The notes under the pieces were generated by a model that was not told the DNA's origin, did no database searches, and saw only the letters and a list, made by a program, of their open reading frames with translations. A program made the translations under genes and the position numbers. From an uncultured Collinsella sp. (GTDB taxonomy: Bacteria > Actinomycetota > Coriobacteriia > Coriobacteriales > Coriobacteriaceae), in NCBI GenBank assembly GCA_900545605.1, contig UQZL01000045.1, positions 1 through 15,286 of the forward strand: a DNA stretch of 15,286 bases. Reading direction: 5' to 3'. Shown piece by piece: positions 8,395 to 14,132 of the stretch. The first letter of the stretch is position 1. The number at the start of each line of letters is the position of its first letter.

Positions 8395-9573
8395 ATGACC
8401 GCAGGTCAAAACCGCATACCCGTGAATCTTGACTATGCCGCCTCGACGCCCATGCGCGCTGAGGCGCTCCTTGCGCAGCGCGAGTACGACAACAGCGAGC
8501 TTGCCGGCGTCAACCCCAACTCGCTGCACTCGCTTGGCCGCAAGGCCGCCGCACGCCTGGAAGTCGCCCGTCGCGAGATCGCCCGTAGCTTTGGCGCACG
8601 CGTTCGCCCGTCCGAGATCATCCTTACCAACGGCGGTACCGAGGCCAACCAGCTGGCGCTGCTCGGTCTTGCCGAGGGCGCTCGTCAGCGTGATCGCAAG
8701 CGCGATCGCGTAATCGTTTCGGCCATCGAGCACGATTCGATTCTGGACAACCTGCCGCTGCTGCGTGCCGCCGGCTTTACCGTCGACTTGGTGCAGCCCT
8801 GCCGCGCGGGCTACATAGAGTCTGCCACGCTTGTCGAGCTGCTCGGCGACGACGTTGCGCTCGTGAGCATTATGGTCGCCAACAACGAGACCGGCGTGGT
8901 GCAGCCTATCCGCGAGCTGGCCGCCGCCGCACATGCTGCCGGCGCCTTGTTTCATACCGATGCCATCCAGGGCTACTTGCACATTCCGCTCGATGTCACC
9001 GAGCTGGGCGTCGATGCCATGACCGTTGCCGCGCACAAGATCGGCGGCCCTGTGGCATCCGGTGCGCTCTACCTTAAGAACCGCACGCCGCTGCGTCCGC
9101 GCATCTTTGGCGGTGGACAGGAAGCCGGCCGTCGCGCCGGTACGCAGGATCTGCGCACGCAGCTGGCTTTTGCCGCTGCCGCTTCCGTGTTGCTGCCGAA
9201 TGTGGGCCAGGAGCGTGCGACGCTGCAGGCCCTGTCCGACAAGCTCTACGCCACGCTTACGGCCCATCCTCGCATTCACGCCACGATGGGCGACTACGCG
9301 CAGGCCGATCGTCTGCCGGGTATGGTTTCGATCTACGTCGACGGCATGGACTCGGAGGAGCTCATCATCAAGCTCGATACCGCCGGCTTTGAGGTTTCGG
9401 CCGGATCGGCTTGTTCGAGCGGCAGCATGGACCCGAGCCACGTGCTCAGCGCCATGGGCATCGGCCGCGAGCAGGCATTGGGGTCGCTGCGCATCTCGTT
9501 TGATGACCGGGTGAACCCGGGCGATCTGGACGACTTTGCCCAGACGCTGTTGTCGATCGTAGGTGCCGCATGA
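8395..9573 (+). CDS. Cysteine desulfurase (class V aminotransferase, NifS/IscS type)
   Basis: PLP enzyme that removes sulfur from cysteine as a persulfide for Fe-S cluster assembly or tRNA thiolation. In the 392 residues I see NLDYAAST at the N-terminus (11-18), TNGGTEANQLAL (78-89), H113 in AIEHDSI, ANNETG (162-167), D189 in HTDAIQG, the PLP lysine K215 in AAHKIGGP and the catalytic cysteine C340 in SAGSACSSGS (335-344). The long loop carrying C340 places it in group I (NifS/IscS) rather than SufS. No IscU or scaffold gene is adjacent, so the sulfur acceptor is unknown and I give no symbol; in Gram-positives such orphan copies may serve tRNA thiolation. The ATG at 8395 has AGGAGG at 8378-8383. 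The stop overlaps the next start by four bases (ATGA). Confidence 0.95.
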   Translation: MTAGQNRIPVNLDYAASTPMRAEALLAQREYDNSELAGVNPNSLHSLGRKAAARLEVARREIARSFGARVRPSEIILTNGGTEANQLALLGLAEGARQRDRKRDRVIVSAIEHDSILDNLPLLRAAGFTVDLVQPCRAGYIESATLVELLGDDVALVSIMVANNETGVVQPIRELAAAAHAAGALFHTDAIQGYLHIPLDVTELGVDAMTVAAHKIGGPVASGALYLKNRTPLRPRIFGGGQEAGRRAGTQDLRTQLAFAAAASVLLPNVGQERATLQALSDKLYATLTAHPRIHATMGDYAQADRLPGMVSIYVDGMDSEELIIKLDTAGFEVSAGSACSSGSMDPSHVLSAMGIGREQALGSLRISFDDRVNPGDLDDFAQTLLSIVGAA

Positions 9574-10379
9574 TCGTCGCCCAGCTCGAGCGTGCCCTGC
9601 TGACGCGCTACCCCAAGGCGGACGCCGAGGGCTGGGACCACGTAGGCTTATCCGTGGGCGACCCTGCCGCCGAGATTACCAACGTGGCCTGCGCGCTCGA
9701 CGCGACCGAAGCCAACGTGAACCGCGCCCTCGAGGCCGGTGCCAACGTGCTGCTGACGCATCATCCCATCTATATCAAGGCGCCCGAGGCCTTTTGTCCG
9801 GCCGATTCCGCGCGTCCCCAGTGCAGCGCTGCACTATACGAGGCAGCTCGTTGCGGCGTGAGCATCATCTCGCTTCACACCAACCTGGACCGCTCGCACG
9901 AAGCACGCGTTCGCCTGAGTGAGTTGCTGGGCGCTGAGCCCATGAGCTCGCTGGAGCATGTGGACGAGCCTGAGCTCACCGGTCTGGGCGCACTCGCGTC
10001 CCTCCACGACGCCTGCAACCTGCGCGATCTCGCCAACCGTGCCGCCATGGCCTTTGGCAGCGACCCCCGCGTATGGGGCGACGCCGAGCACCCGTGCCGC
10101 ACCGTCGCCATTCTGGGCGGCTCCCTCGGCGACTTTGGTGAGCTCGCCATCGCCGCGGGCGCAGATGTTATTGTGACGGGCGAGGCGGGCTACCACGTGG
10201 CGCAGGACCTTGCCCTGCGCGGACTGAGCGTGATTCTGCTCGGCCACGACCGCTCCGAGGAGCCGTTCGTTGATATATTGATGAACTCTGCAGTTGACGC
10301 CGGGGTCGACCCCCGTCATGCGATTAAAATACTGAACCCTTGCCAATGGTGGACTGTGACAAAAGGAGAGAACTTATGA
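9570..10379 (+). CDS. Nif3-like dinuclear metal center protein (DUF34/YbgI/YqfO family)
   Basis: Widely conserved metal-binding protein, often annotated as GTP cyclohydrolase 1 type 2 homolog; its cellular role is not settled. The 269-residue protein shows the N-terminal WDHVGLSVGD block (22-31) and the metal ligands LLTHHPIY (61-68, H64 and H65), HTNLD (103-107), GEAGYH (204-209) and GHDRSEEP (225-232, H226 and E230). The length fits the short form, lacking the extra inserted domain of YqfO. It starts with an ATGA overlap on the cysteine desulfurase gene and ends with an ATGA overlap on the zinc-ribbon gene. Pairing with a coiled-coil zinc-ribbon protein is a recurring arrangement for this family, suggesting a shared function. 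Confidence 0.93.
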   Translation: MIVAQLERALLTRYPKADAEGWDHVGLSVGDPAAEITNVACALDATEANVNRALEAGANVLLTHHPIYIKAPEAFCPADSARPQCSAALYEAARCGVSIISLHTNLDRSHEARVRLSELLGAEPMSSLEHVDEPELTGLGALASLHDACNLRDLANRAAMAFGSDPRVWGDAEHPCRTVAILGGSLGDFGELAIAAGADVIVTGEAGYHVAQDLALRGLSVILLGHDRSEEPFVDILMNSAVDAGVDPRHAIKILNPCQWWTVTKGENL

Positions 10380-11095
10380 GCGCCGGCGCTACGCTACTCA
10401 AGCTGCAACAGATCGATTTGGAGCTCGCCCGCAACAAGAGCGAACTTGCCAATATGCCGGAGCTCAAGGAGCTCGCCTCAAAGCGTAAGACCTATGTGAA
10501 GCTCAAGTCCGAGATGACCAAACTCTACGCCCAGCGCAAGGATCTGGACATTGAGCTCGACGACCTCAACACCACCGAGATCCAGATCAATAACGCCATC
10601 GAGGCTGCCAAGAAGCGCCACGTCGACGGCTCTGATTACCGCGAGGTGCAGGACCTGGAGAATGAGCTCGCCACCCTGGCCAAGCGCCTGGACAAGATCG
10701 AGCACACCCGCAAGGACGTCGTCGTCGCCCATAAGGAGGCGCTCGACCGCGAGGCTCGCGCGCAGGCCATTATCGCCAAATTCGAGGAGGGCGTGAAGGC
10801 CGACACCAAGGCCGCACGAGCCAAGGCCGCCGACCTGCAGGCCCAGATCGATGCTGCAACCAAGGAGCGCACCGCCCTTGCCGCCACGCTACCGACCGAC
10901 GTGCTCACCGATTACGAGCGCCTGCTCAAGCAGTTCCGTGGCCTGGCCGTCGAGACCATCAAGGGCAACATTCCCACCATCTGCCACACCGCGCTGCAGG
11001 CATCGTCCATGAGCGACCTCAACCACGACGGTAGCGAGATCGCACACTGCCCGTATTGCCACCGACTGCTGGTGCTCCCGAGCAAGGAAGCGTAA
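10376..11095 (+). CDS. Coiled-coil zinc-ribbon protein (C4-type zinc-ribbon family, incomplete zinc site)
   Basis: 239-residue protein of unknown function, from the ATG at 10376, which overlaps the Nif3-gene stop (ATGA) and follows AAAAGGAGAG at 10361-10370. Residues about 8-185 are a long, charged, heptad-like helical region rich in Lys, Glu, Ala and Leu, expected to form an antiparallel coiled coil. The C-terminus holds the zinc-ribbon module: CH at 203-204 and CPYC at 225-228. The first CxxC of the family is reduced here to PTIC, leaving three cysteines plus H204. The region before 10376 is in frame back to an ATG at 10340, but that segment belongs to the Nif3 gene. Family members are described as possible nucleic-acid-binding or chaperone-like proteins; the function is not shown by sequence. 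Confidence 0.9.
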   Translation: MSAGATLLKLQQIDLELARNKSELANMPELKELASKRKTYVKLKSEMTKLYAQRKDLDIELDDLNTTEIQINNAIEAAKKRHVDGSDYREVQDLENELATLAKRLDKIEHTRKDVVVAHKEALDREARAQAIIAKFEEGVKADTKAARAKAADLQAQIDAATKERTALAATLPTDVLTDYERLLKQFRGLAVETIKGNIPTICHTALQASSMSDLNHDGSEIAHCPYCHRLLVLPSKEA

Positions 11096-11098
11096 ACG

Positions 11099-12310
11099 AT
11101 GGCGGCACCCAACAATTCAATGCAACTTGAGGGAAAAACGATCCTGCTGGGCATTACCGGCGGGATCGCCGCCTATAAGTCGTGCAATATCGTGCGCCTG
11201 CTGCAAAAGCGCGGCGCGCGCGTCAAGGTCGTTATGAGCGAGCATGCTACGGAGTTTGTGGGGCCGCTCACCTTCCGCGCGCTTACGGGCGAGCCGGTCG
11301 CTGTGGGCCTGTTCGACGATCCCTCCGACCCCATCCACCACATTTCGCTCGCGCAGGAGCCCGACCTGGTTGTCGTGGCGCCCGCGACGGCCAATATCAT
11401 CGCCAAGATGGCCAACGGCATCGCCGATGACCTCATCTCCACCACGCTGCTTGCCACGCCGCGACCCATCGTGATCGCACCCGCTATGAACAACGGCATG
11501 TGGAAGGCACCGGCGACGCAGGCCAACATGGCCACGTTGCGCGACCGTGGCGTCCATGTGGTGGGACCCGGCAGCGGCTACCTTGCCTGCGGCGACGTGG
11601 ACACGGGGCGCATGAGCGAGCCCGAGGACATCGTCGAAGCCATCTGCGAGGTGCTCAGCCCCGCACCTCAGGACCTGGCGGGCAAGCGCATCGTGATCAC
11701 CGCCGGTCCTACGCACGAGCCGATTGACCCCGTGCGCTTCATTGGCAACCGGTCGTCGGGCAAGATGGGCATCGCCCTAGCGGGGGAGGCCGTTCGCCGT
11801 GGTGCTGCGGTCACGCTCGTGCTGGGGCCGACGTCACTCGACGTGGGTCGCGGCGTGGAGTGCGTGCGCGTGCAGACCGCCGCAGAGATGCTGCAGGCGG
11901 CGTTAAACGCCTTCCAGACGGCCGACGCTGCCATTTGCGCTGCTGCTGTCGCCGACTACACCCCCGTATCCCCTGCGGACCACAAACTCAAAAAGGCCAA
12001 CGAACGCTTGGATCGCATCGAACTGGTCGAGACGGTCGATATTTTGGCCGAGCTTTCACGCCAAAAGGGGGAGCGGTGCGTGATCGGATTTGCAGCCGAG
12101 ACCGATAACGTCGTGAAGTACGCTGAGCGTAAATTGGCCCGCAAGGGCTGCGATGCGATCATCGCCAACGATGTCTCGCGCGCCGATTCGGGCTTTGGAA
12201 CAGACACCAACAAGGCCTGGATTGTGAGCACAGCGGGTACACAGGAACTTCCCGTACTAACAAAACCCCAGCTCGCAGATACAATTTTAGACTTGCTCAA
12301 AAATAATTAA
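11099..12310 (+). CDS. coaBC: Bifunctional phosphopantothenoylcysteine decarboxylase / phosphopantothenate-cysteine ligase
   Basis: Two consecutive steps of coenzyme A synthesis: joining cysteine to 4'-phosphopantothenate with CTP (CoaB), then FMN-dependent decarboxylation (CoaC). The N-terminal flavoprotein domain (about 10-185) has GITGGIAAYKS (18-28), the catalytic His in IHHISLA (H81), PAMNNGMW (128-135) and the cysteine loop YLACGDVDTGRM with C164. The CoaB domain (about 195-400) has ITAGPTHEPIDPVRFIGN (200-217), SSGKMG (219-224), KLKKAN (296-301) and GFAAETDN (330-337). The start at 11099 has AAGGAAG at 11084-11090; an internal ATG at 11120 would remove seven residues but has a poorer site. 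The last 40 codons are clearly more AT-rich. No terminator separates it from the tRNA-Pro gene, so its transcript may run to the terminator at 12477-12510. Confidence 0.96.
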   Translation: MAAPNNSMQLEGKTILLGITGGIAAYKSCNIVRLLQKRGARVKVVMSEHATEFVGPLTFRALTGEPVAVGLFDDPSDPIHHISLAQEPDLVVVAPATANIIAKMANGIADDLISTTLLATPRPIVIAPAMNNGMWKAPATQANMATLRDRGVHVVGPGSGYLACGDVDTGRMSEPEDIVEAICEVLSPAPQDLAGKRIVITAGPTHEPIDPVRFIGNRSSGKMGIALAGEAVRRGAAVTLVLGPTSLDVGRGVECVRVQTAAEMLQAALNAFQTADAAICAAAVADYTPVSPADHKLKKANERLDRIELVETVDILAELSRQKGERCVIGFAAETDNVVKYAERKLARKGCDAIIANDVSRADSGFGTDTNKAWIVSTAGTQELPVLTKPQLADTILDLLKNN

Positions 12311-12318
12311 AAAAGTTC

Positions 12319-12348
12319 TTGCACAAGTCCAAAGTTTCGGGTTAATAT
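12319..12348 (+). promoter_or_regulatory. Sigma-70-type promoter for tRNA-Pro
   Basis: TTGCAC at 12319-12324 and TAATAT at 12343-12348 are separated by 18 bases, a good match to a vegetative promoter. Initiation is expected near 12355, giving a leader of about 36 bases before the tRNA. The site begins nine bases after the coaBC stop, in an AT-rich patch that contrasts with the GC-rich operon. Confidence 0.7.
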
Positions 12349-12354
12349 ACTCCC

Positions 12355-12379
12355 TGTTGCGAGCGAGAGCAGAGCAACA
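12355..12379 (+). other. Inverted repeat in the 5' leader of the tRNA-Pro transcript
   Basis: TGTTGC (12355-12360) and GCAACA (12374-12379) can pair around a 13-base purine-rich loop, starting at the predicted transcription start. It could fold as a leader hairpin recognised in pre-tRNA processing. Only the pairing is seen; the role is inferred. Confidence 0.35.
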
Positions 12380-12390
12380 AATAAAAGCTT

Positions 12391-12467
<77 letters not shown>

Positions 12468-12476
12468 GAAGTTTGC

Positions 12477-12510
12477 AGGTCAGGCACCTAGTGCCTGACC
12501 TTTTTTGTTT
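12477..12510 (+). terminator. Rho-independent terminator after tRNA-Pro
   Basis: An 11-bp perfect stem, AGGTCAGGCAC (12477-12487) with GTGCCTGACCT (12491-12501), has a three-base loop and is followed by a T-rich tract at 12501-12510. It ends the tRNA-Pro transcript and probably read-through from the coaBC operon. Confidence 0.92.
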
Positions 12511-12539
12511 TAAGCAATTGCTTAATTTTGATTAAGCAA
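12510..12539. repeat. Two nested inverted repeats built from three TTGCTTAA-type half-sites
   Basis: A perfect 16-bp palindrome, TTAAGCAATTGCTTAA, occupies 12510-12525. Its right half also forms a second inverted repeat: TTGCTTAAT (12518-12526) with ATTAAGCAA (12531-12539) around a four-base spacer. There are thus three copies of one half-site in alternating orientation within 30 bases. It directly follows the terminator T-tract. This could be an operator for a dimeric regulator or the end of a mobile element; nothing adjacent decides between these. Confidence 0.6.
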
Positions 12540-12926
12540 CAGGGTGCCAAAAATCTACCTGCGCGATAATCGCCTTTTGCGGTTACTTGTGCGTTTTGCA
12601 CGCGCTTGAGCCGATTTATTAACGCGATATGATTCTACATACGCGCAGCAGGTACACGCCAAGAACGGGCTGTATTTATCGCGGCGATATACACCGATAT
12701 AGCCACTGTAACGAACAAGCGTGTCGCTGTATTTATTCCAGTAGTTCACTTGACCGGTGGACAAGTGAGCTGTTGCAACGAAACGCCAAGAAGAATGGGC
12801 TCTATACGAGGACGCCGCAGGGGTAATGGCGGGGGAGTGCTACGGGCGCCCTGAGAGCCGCTGTATGACCCCATGTCTCCTTAACTCGATAATTTGTGTT
12901 TCAAGCCACGAATCGGTCGAGCAATT
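12540..12926. other. Intergenic region without a convincing gene; imperfect repeats
   Basis: About 390 bases between the tRNA terminator and the terminator of the minus-strand genes. Base composition is nearer 50% GC than the flanking operon. Short open frames on both strands lack ribosome-binding sites and recognisable protein character. It contains a repeated block (12656-12685 and 12783-12803, core CGCCAAG..GGGCT.TAT) and a further GCTGTATTTAT copy at 12726-12736. It also holds a 13-bp palindrome at 12677-12689 and a hairpin of 7-bp arms (TCACTTG/CAAGTGA) at 12746-12768. I read it as decayed or regulatory intergenic DNA separating core and accessory regions. Confidence 0.5.
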
Positions 12927-12929
12927 GCC

Positions 12930-12963
12930 AAAAGAAAGGCCCATGCAGGATTGCACGGGCCTT
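12930..12963 (-). terminator. Rho-independent terminator of the minus-strand pilin-like genes
   Basis: On the minus strand a 12-bp stem (AAGGCCCGTGCA, 12963-12952, with TGCATGGGCCTT, 12947-12936, including one G-T pair) has a four-base loop and is followed by TCTTTT (12935-12930). It lies 20 bases beyond the stop of the DUF6273-bearing gene. On the plus strand no T-tract follows, so it acts only leftward. Confidence 0.85.
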
Positions 12964-13225
12964 ACATCAGATCAAATTTGAGCTAGAAGCACCAAACGGG
13001 GCAGACGCAATACGAGTGCCCCGCGTAGTCGGCGTACGTCGGGTCGCCGCTGCTGTCGACATTGAGGAAGTAGTAGGAGTTGCTCGGATTCACCGAGCGC
13101 TCCCACCAACTGCTGCCAATCTTCAGACAGGCATTAACAGAATAGTTCTCCGTCACCTTGCCTTTGAAGGCCTCGTACTGGGTGCCCTCGGAGGAAGTCC
13201 AGGGATAGGATGCCCAATAGGAGGT

Positions 13226-13233
13226 GGGGGGGG
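13226..13233 (-). repeat. C8 homopolymer tract inside the DUF6273-like domain
   Basis: Eight G on the plus strand (eight C in the coding strand) encode Ala-Pro-Pro in SEIAPPTSYW. The frame is intact across the tract as sequenced. It is a possible second slippage site in this gene. Confidence 0.7.
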
Positions 13234-13690
13234 CGATCTCAGAGTAGCTGAGCAGGAACAGCTTGTCCGAGGTAGCCGTCACGGCGGCGTTCTTGTTCTC
13301 ATCACCGCCCCCGACATTGTTCGATAGCTTTTTGACGGCCTTCACCTTTGACTGGAAATCGGAGGGCATCAGATTCCAGATCTTGCCGGAGTTCATTTTC
13401 TGACGGAGTTCAGACTTCTCCCAACCGCCGGCGTTGGTGTCAATCGCGTTCATGGGGGACCAAATGCCCGTCGTGGTGGTGAGGAACGTGAGGCCCGCCT
13501 TGCCGGATCCGCCTGCAGGGTCATCATGATTGATGCCGATAATGCGGTAAGTCAGCGTCTTGCCATCGGTGAGCTTCATCGAGAACTCGGTGCCGGCATC
13601 CATCGCGGCCTTCGCCTTGGCGTAGGCGGGCGACGCCTCGCCCTTGGCGGCGATGTCCTCGGCAACTGCCTTCTGCTCACCGAGGGTCCA

Positions 13691-13719
13691 GTCCTTCGCG
13701 TGTCCTTCGCGTCCTTGGC
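13691..13719 (-). repeat. 9-bp tandem repeat carrying the frameshift
   Basis: On the plus strand GTCCTTCGC (13691-13699), then GT, then GTCCTTCGC (13702-13710), then the variant GTCCTTGGC (13711-13719). On the coding strand each unit encodes Ala-Lys-Asp. The two interposed bases (GT plus strand, AC coding strand) break the frame exactly between units. Confidence 0.85.
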
Positions 13720-13813
13720 GAGCGCCGCCTGGACGGTCGCGGAACCCGCGCCGTTACCGCTGCCGGAACCGCTCGGTTCCCAAGTCCCACCTGCTGTCCC
13801 GTTTACCAATACT

Positions 13814-13983
13814 CCCGCCACCGTGTTGAACTGGTTCCTGATTGCCGACGAGACCCAAGGGCCGGCTATCATCACAACCAGGACGATAATCGCGATGACC
13901 AGAACGTACTCGATGGCTCCTTGGCCTCGGAGGCGGGTATTCCTAGGAGATACCCACCCCCCGAAGGTTAATTGCCGCTGCAT
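13814..13983 (-). repeat. Shared pilin module, copy in the DUF6273 gene
   Basis: This 170-base stretch, coding for leader, hydrophobic helix and the NQFNTVAG segment, closely matches 14923-15093 in the same orientation. It includes a 23-base identical run at 13814-13836 and 14923-14945. The match continues a few bases past the start codon (ATGCATGCAGCGG region). Beyond the linker the two genes are unrelated. Confidence 0.85.
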
Positions 13984-14061
13984 GCATATGCGACACTCCC
14001 TTCGCATGGGGATTGATATTGCATGCAGAGCGTACGTTAAAGCGAACCGACTAGCCCGTAA

Positions 14062-14087
14062 CGTGCCGCTGAGGCAACGGCGGCACG
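14062..14087 (-). promoter_or_regulatory. Hairpin upstream of the DUF6273 pilin-like gene
   Basis: Eight-base arms CGTGCCGC (14062-14069) and GCGGCACG (14080-14087) flank a ten-base loop in the 150-base gap between the two pilin-like genes. No T-tract follows, so it is not an ordinary terminator. The arms share TGCCGC/GCGGCA with the dyad upstream of the other pilin gene, suggesting a common regulatory element. No convincing promoter was found in this gap. Confidence 0.4.
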
Positions 14088-14132
14088 GGTGCCCGCGCCA
14101 CATAAACTGCTTGCCGTTTTGTTTCTTCAGAC

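Larger units (their letters stand above)
12983..13983 (-). pseudogene. Flp-type prepilin with C-terminal DUF6273-like domain, frameshifted
   Basis: Start at 13983 (MQRQLTFGG...), in the same position as its paralogue at 15093. A 20-residue leader ends in the class III/Flp processing motif G-QGAIEY, followed by a hydrophobic helix (VLVIAIIVLVVMIAG), a pilin-like stretch SSAIRNQFNTVAG and a Gly/Ser/Asn linker. After 94 codons, at 13702, two extra bases (13700-13701) inside a 9-bp tandem repeat shift the frame; the shifted frame ends at 13576 after 135 residues. Skipping the two bases restores one 332-residue protein to the stop at 12983. That second part is DUF6273-like: KLTDGKTLTYRIIGIN, FLTTTTGIW, GGWEKSELRQKMNSGKIWNLMP, SDKLFLLSYSEI, SSWWERSVNPSNS and a CVCPVW end. 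An ATG at 13603 is in the second frame but has no secretion signal. The likely role is a pilus-borne surface adhesin or minor pilin. A sequencing error or a genuine loss cannot be told apart here. Confidence 0.75.

Noticed and set aside
8116..9441. 441-residue minus-strand open frame opposite the cysteine desulfurase
   Set aside because: Antisense shadow of a gene with intact PLP and catalytic cysteine motifs.
12555..12764. 69-residue minus-strand open frame after the tRNA
   Set aside because: Begins with TTG, has no ribosome-binding site, and overlaps palindromes and repeats; protein character is not convincing, though a small lineage-specific gene cannot be excluded.
12746..12768. Terminator at the TCACTTG/CAAGTGA hairpin
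   Set aside because: No T-tract on either strand and no gene ending nearby.
12656..12803. CRISPR array
   Set aside because: Only two or three imperfect, unevenly spaced repeats; no regular spacers and no cas genes.
12629..12826. 65-residue plus-strand open frame in the same region
   Set aside because: No ribosome-binding site and no recognisable protein character.
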